Made by a program: the position numbers and the translations under genes
Notes under the pieces: generated by a model
The model's database searches: none
Told to the model about the DNA's origin: nothing
The model's input: the letters and a program-made list of their open reading frames with translations, nothing else
Shown: one piece after another, positions 35,954-43,666 of the stretch
How the letters are laid out: every line of letters begins with the position of its first letter
How positions within the stretch are numbered: the stretch's first letter is position 1
Origin: Pararcticibacter amylolyticus
GTDB taxonomy: Bacteria; Bacteroidota; Bacteroidia; Sphingobacteriales; Sphingobacteriaceae
Length of the DNA: 50,464 bases
Direction of reading: 5' to 3'
Assembly: GCF_003130405.1 (NCBI RefSeq)
Contig: NZ_QEAS01000010.1
Span: forward strand, 206,484 to 256,947

Positions 35954-35974
35954 ACAACAAAAAAGCTTCAGAAA

Positions 35975-37336
35975 TTACACGCTACATGGAAGCAAAATCT
36001 GCATTTCAGTACCCATCTTTTCTTCCGACCGGATCCCTATAGATCCCTTATGCAGCCTGATAATATTGAGCGTTAGAGGCAGGCCAATTCCATACCCCTC
36101 AAACTCGCTGGTATTGGAAGCCCTGAAGAAAGGTTCAAAGACATGCTGCTGCTCTTGTTTAGGAATACCGATACCCTGATCTGTAACAGAGATGATCACC
36201 ATGTTGCTATCGGCTATAATTTTAATCCTGACAGGCTGATTATTAGAATATTTACAGCCATTCATCACGATATTGCTCACAGCCAGATGAAGCAGGTTCA
36301 CATTCCCGTCAATACACAGTCGGGATTCATCTTCCGGTAATGCCGAATAATCTATATCAATAATACTGTCGGGCTCTATCTTCTTCACCGAATCAACCAC
36401 CTGCCAAATCAATTCATCTACCCTGATCTTTTGCCAGTTCTGTTTTTTCCCGTCAAAGCCCGACTGGGCCAGGCCGAGGAGGCTGGTCAGGATATGTTCA
36501 AGCTTTCCGGCTTCCGCCAGTACGGCCTGAGCAGATTTTTCAGCTTCCTTTGATAATCCGGGCCGGCTGAGGAGGTATTCTGTCTCACTTGTGATAATAG
36601 CCAGGGGCGTTCGCAGTTCGTGAGAGGCATTGCTGACAAAATTATTCTGTGTTTCGAAGGCCGTTTCAAGGCGGGTTAGCATGTTGTTAAAGGTATGTGC
36701 CAGTTCTGCTATTTCATCCTTTCCTTTTACCTCATCCAGCCTCGAATGCAGGTTGTTGGCTGTAATAGACTTTACACTGCTGATAATGGCCCCCACAGGC
36801 TTAATGGTATAGTGAGAGAAAACCTTTCCGGCAATAAAAGCCAGGATAATAGAAACAAAAAAGCTAATAGCCAGCACCTTCTTCAAATCGGCAAGTTCTT
36901 TAAATCCATAAGGATCAGACGCCGCAACAATCACGATGTACTGGCCATAGGCCGTGTTGAAAAGCGCCCCCGCATAAAACCGGTTCCGGTCACTGAACCG
37001 GTCCTTTCCCCTGCTCAGGATATTGGAATAAAACTTCTCCGGCAGATCCAGGGGCCTCCTGAACCCTTCCTTCTCAGAAGGATCAAGCTTTATGATGTAA
37101 TCTTTTTCATCCTCCAGTTTCTCCAGGTAGCGCGTCCGGATCTCATGGTAGGTTTCCGGGCTCGAATTAGGATAAATATTGATCCGGGCAGCGAGATTAA
37201 CACGCGATTCAAGCCTCTCAAAAAAGTCTTCGAAATTAAACTCCGATACAAAATAAAATATAGAAGCATTCAGAAGGATAAGGCCAATAGTTGAAATGGA
37301 GAAAAACAGGAGAGTGATCTTAGTTTGAATTTTCAT
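35975..37336 (-). CDS. Two-component sensor histidine kinase
   Basis: 453 residues. TM1 about 8-30, periplasmic sensor region about 31-152, TM2 about 153-174, HAMP about 175-228, HisKA with phospho-acceptor H239 in SNASHELRTPLA, then a HATPase domain with the N, G1 and G2 boxes (NIVMNGCKYS, TDQGIGIP, GYGIGLPL). The sensor region has no recognised ligand motif. It overlaps the upstream response regulator gene by 17 bp, so the two are translated as a unit. Confidence 0.94.
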   Translation of the reverse strand: MKIQTKITLLFFSISTIGLILLNASIFYFVSEFNFEDFFERLESRVNLAARINIYPNSSPETYHEIRTRYLEKLEDEKDYIIKLDPSEKEGFRRPLDLPEKFYSNILSRGKDRFSDRNRFYAGALFNTAYGQYIVIVAASDPYGFKELADLKKVLAISFFVSIILAFIAGKVFSHYTIKPVGAIISSVKSITANNLHSRLDEVKGKDEIAELAHTFNNMLTRLETAFETQNNFVSNASHELRTPLAIITSETEYLLSRPGLSKEAEKSAQAVLAEAGKLEHILTSLLGLAQSGFDGKKQNWQKIRVDELIWQVVDSVKKIEPDSIIDIDYSALPEDESRLCIDGNVNLLHLAVSNIVMNGCKYSNNQPVRIKIIADSNMVIISVTDQGIGIPKQEQQHVFEPFFRASNTSEFEGYGIGLPLTLNIIRLHKGSIGIRSEEKMGTEMQILLPCSV

Positions 37337-38021
37337 TCACAGGCTCAGCTTTAAATATATATCCCATCCCGAAAACAGTATGAATTAATTTTACAGGGTA
37401 ACCGTTATCAATCTTCTTCCTCAGATAGTTCACATAAACGTCTACCACATTGGTCCCCATATTAAAATCAATATCCCAAACGTTTTCCAGGATCTGTATC
37501 CGCGACAATACCTTGTCCCGGTTTTGCAGAAAATACTCAAGCAGCCTGTATTCTGTAGCAGTGAGGCTCACCGGCTTATCGTCTCTTTTAACAGTCTTCG
37601 AATTCCTGTCGAGCTTAAGATCGGCAATTGAAATAATATGATCAGCAGCAGTAGTGCTGCTCTTGCTCCTCCGAACCAGCGACCGGATCCTCGCTTCGAG
37701 CTCTGCAAACTTAAATGGCTTGATCAGGTAGTCATCCGCCCCGCTATCCAGGCCCGTAACAATATTCTCTGTACTGCTGAGCGCCGTCAGCATTAAAACC
37801 GGCGTGCTGCCGTCCTTCTTTCTTATCTCCTTGCACACCTGAATACCGTTCATGCCCGGAAGCATAATATCCAGGATCACAAGATCGAAATTATGTTTCA
37901 CGGCCATTTCCAACCCCGTATCCCCATCCCCGGCGACACTTATTTCCATCCCCGCTTCAGTCAGGCCCCTGACTACTACCGACACCAGTCCCGGTTCATC
38001 CTCTATTAACAATATCTTCAT
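37320..38021 (-). CDS. OmpR/PhoB-family response regulator
   Basis: 233 residues. Receiver domain 1-115 with acidic pocket E7-D8, phospho-acceptor D51 and K101 in YLIKPF. The C-terminal winged helix (about 130-225, with TATEYRLLEYFLQNRDKVLSR and VDVYVNYLRKKI) is OmpR/PhoB type. First gene of an operon with the sensor kinase, divergent from the Ric-like gene across 213 bp. The target genes are unknown; the phased repeats before the Usp-like gene and the divergent promoter are the nearest candidates. Confidence 0.95.
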   Translation of the reverse strand: MKILLIEDEPGLVSVVVRGLTEAGMEISVAGDGDTGLEMAVKHNFDLVILDIMLPGMNGIQVCKEIRKKDGSTPVLMLTALSSTENIVTGLDSGADDYLIKPFKFAELEARIRSLVRRSKSSTTAADHIISIADLKLDRNSKTVKRDDKPVSLTATEYRLLEYFLQNRDKVLSRIQILENVWDIDFNMGTNVVDVYVNYLRKKIDNGYPVKLIHTVFGMGYIFKAEPVNENSN

Positions 38022-38204
38022 ACGACTTCTCCGAAAATAAAAGCACAGTCCCTATAACCAAAAAAGTTTATGTTAGTTTACCTTTAAATGACTGAAATCA
38101 CTCTTTTACCCCTTTCCCCCTCACAATAAAGGACATAGTTGTATTTTATTACATTCTTCCGACACAAAATGAACGATTAAACTTTTTTCAACTAAAATAA
38201 AAGA

Positions 38205-38212
38205 TATTTTTG
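38205..38212 (+). promoter_or_regulatory. Candidate -7 promoter element for the Ric cluster
   Basis: TATTTTTG matches the Bacteroidota TAnnTTTG consensus, 22 nt before the ATG of the Ric-like gene. A run of T near 38183-38188 lies at about the expected -33 distance but is not an exact TTTG. Confidence 0.5.
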
Positions 38213-38234
38213 TCTTCTATTAAACATATAAGCG

Positions 38235-39182
38235 ATGAGTACAAGTATATTAGACGTGACGATCCTGGAACCCCGCCTGAAGCACCCGACGATTTTTGAA
38301 AAATTTGACTCTCTTAACCCGGGGGAAGATTTTATTATTCATAATGACCATGACCCCAAACCTCTTTACTACCAGCTGCTCGCTGAAAGAGGACAAACAT
38401 TTGTATGGGAATACGTTGAAAACGGACCGGAATGGTGGAAGGTGAGAATAGGAAAACTGGCCGAAGGAGAGAAAGAAACCACAATCGGCGAACTGGTAGC
38501 AAAAGACTACAGAAAAGCGCAGGTATTTAAGAAATTCGGAATTGATTTCTGCTGCGGAGGAAAAAAAACACTCTCCGAAGTATGCAATAAGAAAGGAATC
38601 GACATCCACCGGGTGGAAGATGAGCTTAAAAATGTAGATCAGCAAAGCCAGAGGACAGGAGATAACTATCAAAACTGGGAGCTTGACTTCATGTGCGACT
38701 ATATCATAAACACTCATCACAATTATGTGAGAGAAAGCATTCCTTTCCTTAGTGAGATTTCTCAGAAAGTAGCGAGAGTGCACGGCGAACATCATCCTGA
38801 ATTGGTGAAAGTAGCAGAGGTCTTTGCAGGAATAGCGGCCGACCTGAGCATGCACCTGATGAAAGAAGAAAATATTCTCTTCCCCTATATAAAGGAAATG
38901 GTGCTGGCGAAAAAGACCGGCATGCCTCTTCCCCAGGCACAATTCGGACAGGTAGCCAACCCTATCACTGTGATGGAACAGGAACATGAGGGAGCCGGAG
39001 AAGATCTCAGCGAGATCCGTGAACTGACCAATAACTACGATGTACCTGCGGATGCCTGTACCTCTTACCGGATACTATTCAAAAAACTGGAAGAATTCGA
39101 AGATGACCTGCACCAGCACGTACACATGGAAAATAACATTCTCTTTCCGAAAGCGATAGAACTGGAAAAACAATTTAAATAA
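38235..39182 (+). CDS. ric: Ric/ScdA-like Fe-S repair di-iron protein with N-terminal DUF2249 domain
   Basis: 315 residues. Order: DUF2249 domain (about 15-73, with PLYYQLLAERGQTFVWEY), DUF542/ScdA-N domain (about 82-135, with FGIDFCCGGKKTLSEVC, Cys106-Cys107), hemerythrin domain (about 150-310) with H161/H162, H184/H186/H187, H207, E211, H251 and H295/H297 as candidate di-iron ligands. Ric proteins repair Fe-S clusters damaged by NO or oxidants. The standard Ric is about 220-240 residues; here DUF2249 is fused in front. First gene of a six-gene same-strand cluster. Confidence 0.92.
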   Translation: MSTSILDVTILEPRLKHPTIFEKFDSLNPGEDFIIHNDHDPKPLYYQLLAERGQTFVWEYVENGPEWWKVRIGKLAEGEKETTIGELVAKDYRKAQVFKKFGIDFCCGGKKTLSEVCNKKGIDIHRVEDELKNVDQQSQRTGDNYQNWELDFMCDYIINTHHNYVRESIPFLSEISQKVARVHGEHHPELVKVAEVFAGIAADLSMHLMKEENILFPYIKEMVLAKKTGMPLPQAQFGQVANPITVMEQEHEGAGEDLSEIRELTNNYDVPADACTSYRILFKKLEEFEDDLHQHVHMENNILFPKAIELEKQFK

Positions 39183-39203
39183 TCTCCCGGGGGCCTGAGT
39201 GAT

Positions 39204-40040
39204 ATGAAGCCTGAGAATTTGATTATCGGCAGAGACACCACTATCAAACAACTTCTTGAAGTAAATCAGGAAGCGGTGATCGAAGCACTCGTGAAACTGA
39301 ACAAGAACTTCAGTAAACTCAGGAACCCCTTTCTCCGGAAACTGCTTGCCAGGCGGGTGTCGGTTGCCGATGCCTGCAGGATAGCAAACTGCAGTATTTC
39401 CGACTTTTTTAAAGCTATGAATGCAATAGGTTTTCAACTTCTGGATAATGACCGGGACAACGGAAAACAGGATGCCGGGGCATTCGTACTTCCGGCGCCC
39501 GGGCTGATAGTGGATCTTGATGTCAGGCCAATTCTGGATGGCGGCAAAGACCCGCTAAAACTGATCATGCTGAAGATAAATGAACTTGCAGAGGGTGAAG
39601 TATTGAGGATCATAAATACATTTGAGCCTTTACCACTGATCAACCTCCTCGGCAATAAAGGATTCGGGGCTCATACTGAAAAGCCAGACCCTGGTGAGGT
39701 TCACACATATTTCTTTAAAAATGAGAATCCCCAGCCCGATCACACTCCAAAGACCACGCCTTCTGTTGAGCCGCCTGACACCTCTCTTCCCTCCTTCAAT
39801 GATCTGCTCCGGCAATACGAAGGGAGGCTGAAGGTAATCGATGTAACCATGTACGAAATGCCCAAGCCGATGATGACGATCCTGGAAAGCCTGGAAACGC
39901 TGGAGAACGGACAAGCCTTATTTGTCCATCATAAAAAGGTGCCTGTTTATCTGTTGCCACATCTGCACGACAAAGGTTTTAATTATCTGATACAGCAGGA
40001 GGAGGAAACAAAGGTCTCCCTTCTGATATACAGGAAATAA
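39204..40040 (+). CDS. DUF1858-DUF2249-DUF2249 protein
   Basis: 278 residues, no signal or membrane segment, so cytoplasmic. A DUF1858-like helical domain at 1-65 (TTIKQLLEVNQEAVIEALVK) is related to the ScdA-N type domain of the gene before. Two DUF2249 domains follow at about 105-180 (IVDLDVRPILDGGKDPL, ending GEVHTYFF) and 210-278 (VIDVTMYEMPKPMMTILESL). DUF2249 proteins resemble TusA-like folds but no catalytic Cys is visible in either copy. The gene starts 21 bp after the Ric-like stop and ends 3 bp before the membrane protein gene, so it is part of one operon. Confidence 0.85.
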   Translation: MKPENLIIGRDTTIKQLLEVNQEAVIEALVKLNKNFSKLRNPFLRKLLARRVSVADACRIANCSISDFFKAMNAIGFQLLDNDRDNGKQDAGAFVLPAPGLIVDLDVRPILDGGKDPLKLIMLKINELAEGEVLRIINTFEPLPLINLLGNKGFGAHTEKPDPGEVHTYFFKNENPQPDHTPKTTPSVEPPDTSLPSFNDLLRQYEGRLKVIDVTMYEMPKPMMTILESLETLENGQALFVHHKKVPVYLLPHLHDKGFNYLIQQEEETKVSLLIYRK

Positions 40041-40043
40041 GAT

Positions 40044-41324
40044 ATGAGCCGGTCTACCGAAAAATCATATGGCTTGGTAGTCAGCCACTATCTCCTTTCA
40101 GCAGTTTTTTTCCTTGCTATGGCAGTTATGCTGCTTTTTTCTGTGAGGGATCTGCAAGGGCATTATTTCCACCCAAAACTACTGGCAATAACCCATATGG
40201 CAGCTTTGGGATGGGGAACTCTCATCATATTCGGAGCAGCCTATCAGCTGATTCCCGTTGTCTTCGAAACAGAACTCAGTACTTACCGGCTTCCGTGGGT
40301 CAGCCTCATCCTCTTCATCAGCGGCCTGCCCCTCCTGGTATTTTCCTTCTGGAATTTTAATCCCGGGAGCCTGATGCAGACTGGAGGTGTCCTGCTGTTA
40401 CTATCAGTTATCCTGTTTTGCATAACAGTATTTCGCACAGCAAAAGACAACCCGAAGAAAGCAGGCATACAACAGAAGTTCATTATAACATCCTGCGTGT
40501 GGCTGATACTGACAGTGCTCCTGGGCGTTCTGCTGGTTTTCAACTTCAGACACCCTTTCCTGTCAAAAGATCATCTTCATTTTCTCAGGCTGCATGCCCA
40601 CATGGGCATAGGTGGCTGGTTCCTTCTTTTAATTATAGGGGTCAGTTCACGCCTGATCCCCATGTTTATAGTCTCCCGCGTTCAAAACACTAAGCCGCTT
40701 AGCCGAAGCTACTACCTGATCAACCTGTCGCTTGTCCTTTTTGTTATCGATACTTACTTTTTTGGGATAAACCATAAAACATGCCTGATCTTTTTAATCA
40801 TGCTCGCGGGCATTATCCTGTTCTTCATATATGTAGTTTCCTGCTTCCGGTCCAGGATCAAAAAGCAGATCGAACTGCCCCTTAGCAATACCATACTGTC
40901 TTTCGTCCTGATGGCATCGGCGGTGGCACTTCTTCCTCTGATCATTCACCGTCATTTAAAGGGAGATCCGTCTTCGGTTCATTTTACCACCTTGTATGGC
41001 TCCCTTTTGTTCATGGGATGGATAAGCGCACTCGTTCTTGGTCAGGCATTTAAAACATTTCCGTTTATAGTATGGACCAGAAAATATGAACAGCTTGCGG
41101 GCAAACAAAAGACACCGCTGCCCGCTGATCTGTATAAAAAGAACCTGTTGAAATGCCAGACGGCAGCGTTTATCCTCTTTTGCATTTCGTTCTTTACCGG
41201 CTTCGCCGTCAAATCGGAAACGCTGTTATTCGCCGGTTCCGGTTTCCTGATCATAACAGCAGCGGTGTATATCATCAATCTGATCATCGTCTTTTTCCAC
41301 CGGTCACAAACAATAACAACATGA
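40044..41324 (+). CDS. Polytopic membrane protein, heme-copper oxidase subunit I-like or NnrS-like (1)
   Basis: 426 residues with about 12 hydrophobic helices. Histidines sit within helices in patterned motifs: H15 (VVSHYLLSA), H51 (ITHMAALGWGT), H184/H186 (LHAHMGIGGW), H302/H304 and H313. The HAHxxxxGW motif followed by SRLIPMFI recalls heme-ligand helices of heme-copper oxidases and the NO-response protein NnrS. No CuB-type HH pair or proton-channel signature could be confirmed, so catalysis is unproven. Cluster context (Fe-S repair, Rrf2 regulator) suggests a role with NO or O2. Confidence 0.65.
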   Translation: MSRSTEKSYGLVVSHYLLSAVFFLAMAVMLLFSVRDLQGHYFHPKLLAITHMAALGWGTLIIFGAAYQLIPVVFETELSTYRLPWVSLILFISGLPLLVFSFWNFNPGSLMQTGGVLLLLSVILFCITVFRTAKDNPKKAGIQQKFIITSCVWLILTVLLGVLLVFNFRHPFLSKDHLHFLRLHAHMGIGGWFLLLIIGVSSRLIPMFIVSRVQNTKPLSRSYYLINLSLVLFVIDTYFFGINHKTCLIFLIMLAGIILFFIYVVSCFRSRIKKQIELPLSNTILSFVLMASAVALLPLIIHRHLKGDPSSVHFTTLYGSLLFMGWISALVLGQAFKTFPFIVWTRKYEQLAGKQKTPLPADLYKKNLLKCQTAAFILFCISFFTGFAVKSETLLFAGSGFLIITAAVYIINLIIVFFHRSQTITT

Positions 41325-41656
41325 ACAGCTTCAACATCACCGACAGCAGCACATTCACCAGGATGAATGTCATGGAAACTCTCCGGACAATTCCTGATCC
41401 GGAATTAAACGTCAATATTATTGACCTGGGGCTTGTATACAATGTAGAGGTGAAAGAACCCGAAAAGGAAATCATTATAACGATGACACTTTCTTCAAAG
41501 CATTGTCCCATGGGCGAAGCCATCCTGCAGTCAGTAAAGAACGGAGTGAAACATAATTTCGAAGATTTTTCTGTAGAAGTAAATCTCACATGGGAACCAC
41601 AGTGGGGCTATGACAACATTACGGAAGAGGGATTAAAACAGCTTAGAGGGCAATAG
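41321..41656 (+). CDS. MIP18/SufT-type (DUF59) Fe-S assembly protein
   Basis: 111 residues from the ATG at 41321, which overlaps the TGA of the gene before (ATGA), a clear coupling signal. Core of the family: TIPDPELNVNIIDLGLVYNV, then TLSSKHCPMGEAI with the conserved Cys in the TxxxCPM position, and a C-terminal LTWEPQWGYDNIT. PaaD/SufT relatives help mature Fe-S proteins. Finding it inside this operon links the cluster to metal-cofactor assembly. Its stop codon overlaps the GTG start of the next gene by one base. Confidence 0.9.
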   Translation: MNSFNITDSSTFTRMNVMETLRTIPDPELNVNIIDLGLVYNVEVKEPEKEIIITMTLSSKHCPMGEAILQSVKNGVKHNFEDFSVEVNLTWEPQWGYDNITEEGLKQLRGQ

Positions 41657-42870
41657 TGGTGAATGAAAAAAGGGCATATAGTATCTGGGCTGCAGGTGGA
41701 TTTTTACTGGTATCTTTCTTTGGAGTAATCCTGAGGTTGATGTTTGTCTGGCCGGTGCCGGGTGTCAACTATAGTTTCTTCCTGCACGCCCATTCCCATT
41801 TTGCATTTTCCGGCTGGATCTTTCTGGCTCTTAGTGTGCTGATCAGCTGCCAGATTCACGGCTCCATGCTCAGCGCGGGATTCAAAAAGATGTTTATGCT
41901 GACACTTATCAGCGCCTTCGGAATGCTGATAAGTTTCTCTGTTCAGGGGTATAAACTGATCTCTATCTCCTTCTCCACCCTCTTCATCTTTACCAATTTC
42001 TATTTTACATGGCTCGTTCTGCGGGACAAACAGTTTCATGCAGGGTTCACCCGTGACAGCTTAAAATTACTTAAAGCCTCCCTGTTCTTTTTATGTTTTT
42101 CCTGCCTCGGCCCCTTCGCACTTGCTCCGCTCATGAAAATGGGGTTGAAAGGATCAGTCCTTTATCAGGATGCCATCTATTTTTATCTCCACATGCAGAT
42201 GAACGGATGGATGCTGCTCGCGGCATTAGCTCTGATTGTCAACCGGTACAAGATAGAAGCGGGCAACAGGTCAGCCAGGCGCTGGTTGCAGATCTTTATC
42301 TGGAGCACTTTACCGCTATACCTCATTTTTACATTATGGGGTTCACAATCCGTCGTCATAAGAGGCATCGCCCTGGCAGCCACCCTATTGAATGTTTTTG
42401 GATGGTTTAGAATATTGATCTCCATAAGAAACAAAAAGCCTCAGCTGCCTGCATTCATTAAGATAGCCCTGATCGCAGTCTCCATAAAATGTGTCTTCCA
42501 GGTTGTGATATGCTTCCCTGCTATAGGCAATTGGGCATTTTCGCAAAGGAACCTGATCATCGGCTATATTCACCTGTTGATGCTGGGAGCTATCACCTCT
42601 GTGATACTGGACTCATTCACTTTCTCCGGCCTGTTTTCCGGGCCGGATATCCCTAGACTGAATCGTTCATTTGCTTCAGTCGTGATACTGTATGTTACGC
42701 TGCTGTTTCTACAGCCAGCCCTGTCTCTTATTTCGATAACGATCCCCTCCTATCAGGTTGTCCTTCTGGTAATTTCAGTTTTGTTCCTGCTTCTCAGTTG
42801 TCTTTATTTCAGAAATGCTTTAAGATCCAAAACAATACCAGGAATGAATAAAACCTTCAATGCTATTTAA
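41656..42870 (+). CDS. Polytopic membrane protein, heme-copper oxidase subunit I-like or NnrS-like (2)
   Basis: 404 residues with about 12 hydrophobic segments. The reading frame opens with GTG-GTG (41656 or 41659) and has no ATG for about 28 codons, so a GTG start coupled to the preceding stop is the best choice. Membrane histidines: H44/H46/H48 (FLHAHSHFAFSGW), H179 (YLHMQMNGWM), and the H of GYIHLLMLGAITS. It shares the LHAHxxxxxxGW-type motif with the first membrane protein of the cluster, so the two are probably distant paralogues or partners. Function is not established. Confidence 0.62.
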   Translation: MVNEKRAYSIWAAGGFLLVSFFGVILRLMFVWPVPGVNYSFFLHAHSHFAFSGWIFLALSVLISCQIHGSMLSAGFKKMFMLTLISAFGMLISFSVQGYKLISISFSTLFIFTNFYFTWLVLRDKQFHAGFTRDSLKLLKASLFFLCFSCLGPFALAPLMKMGLKGSVLYQDAIYFYLHMQMNGWMLLAALALIVNRYKIEAGNRSARRWLQIFIWSTLPLYLIFTLWGSQSVVIRGIALAATLLNVFGWFRILISIRNKKPQLPAFIKIALIAVSIKCVFQVVICFPAIGNWAFSQRNLIIGYIHLLMLGAITSVILDSFTFSGLFSGPDIPRLNRSFASVVILYVTLLFLQPALSLISITIPSYQVVLLVISVLFLLLSCLYFRNALRSKTIPGMNKTFNAI

Positions 42871-42882
42871 AATAAAAAATAC

Positions 42883-42890
42883 TACGTTTG
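42883..42890 (+). promoter_or_regulatory. Candidate -7 promoter element of the Rrf2 gene
   Basis: TACGTTTG fits TAnnTTTG and lies only 12 nt before the ATG at 42903, which predicts a very short leader of a few bases and separate expression of the regulator. Confidence 0.5.
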
Positions 42891-42902
42891 CAATTGAATA
42901 CG

Positions 42903-43331
42903 ATGATACTTTCAAAATCATGTGAATACGCGATACGTGCTGCCGTATACATCGGGCATAAAAGCCATGAAGGTGAAAGGGCAGGAATTCCTGAAATTGC
43001 GGAGGCAATAGGTTCCCCGATGCATTTTACCGGCAAGATCCTCCAGACCTTGTCGCGAAAAAAAGTGATCTCCTCTGCAAAAGGTCCGAACGGAGGTTTT
43101 TTTATTTTGGATCCGGCAACCTTGTACCTTATCGATATTGTAAGGGCAATTGACGGGAATGAATTATTCAGTTCCTGCGTAATGGGGTTAAAAAATTGCT
43201 CTGATACGAAGCCTTGTCCGATGCATGAACAAATCAAACCTATCCGCACGCAATTATTGATCGAATTCAGTAAAAAGTCTATCCAGGAACTTATACAGGA
43301 CTACGAACAAAAAAAATACTTCCTGAAATAA
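42903..43331 (+). CDS. Rrf2-family regulator with cysteine cluster (NsrR/IscR-like)
   Basis: 142 residues from the ATG at 42903; a TTG five codons upstream overlaps the promoter motif and is rejected. Winged helix at about 2-65 (SKSCEYAIRAAVYI, GIPEIAEAIGSPMHFTGKIL, GPNGGFFI). Three cysteines in the SSCVMGLKNCSDTKPCP segment (about 100-115) match the Fe-S ligand spacing of NsrR/IscR/RsrR-type proteins. It probably senses NO, O2 or Fe-S status and controls the cluster upstream. Confidence 0.9.
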   Translation: MILSKSCEYAIRAAVYIGHKSHEGERAGIPEIAEAIGSPMHFTGKILQTLSRKKVISSAKGPNGGFFILDPATLYLIDIVRAIDGNELFSSCVMGLKNCSDTKPCPMHEQIKPIRTQLLIEFSKKSIQELIQDYEQKKYFLK

Positions 43332-43666
43332 GCGCTGACTCCGTCCCCAACCAGGATCTTCGGCAGAAAAATTATACTTTTCTCATTTTCTTCTTGGAAA
43401 ATAAAAAATTCTTCGTAATTTAACGTTAAATAATTACCGCTCTCACTTTTTTATTTCCTGTCTGCAAAATTCAGCATCCTATAACTGGGTTTTGAGAATA
43501 TTTCTGTCTGCTAATCTCTTGTCATAAGGATCCTTTTATTTAGTGATTCCTGTCATGAAGCACATATTCCTGTTTCAATTTCCAAAAAAATAAGTTTTCT
43601 TTGACCCATACGTGCAAGCAGCACTGTTGTTTCACGTCAGTAGCACACACACAATTCAGATAAATA
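43332..43666. other. 335-bp intergenic region before the GH28 gene
   Basis: No gene is supported. AT-rich. It contains the 14-bp perfect palindrome ATTTAACGTTAAAT at 43418-43431, a possible operator of unknown regulator. No hairpin with T-run was seen after the Rrf2 gene. Confidence 0.5.

Noticed and set aside
35751-35974. Possible CRISPR-like array because of repeated ATTAGAA
   Set aside because: Repeats are only 7-10 bp with 3-4 bp gaps in pairs, no spacer structure and no cas genes; regulatory repeats fit better.
38250-38987. 245-codon minus-strand open frame inside the Ric-like gene
   Set aside because: It is fully antisense to a gene with clear domain motifs and its translation has no recognisable features.
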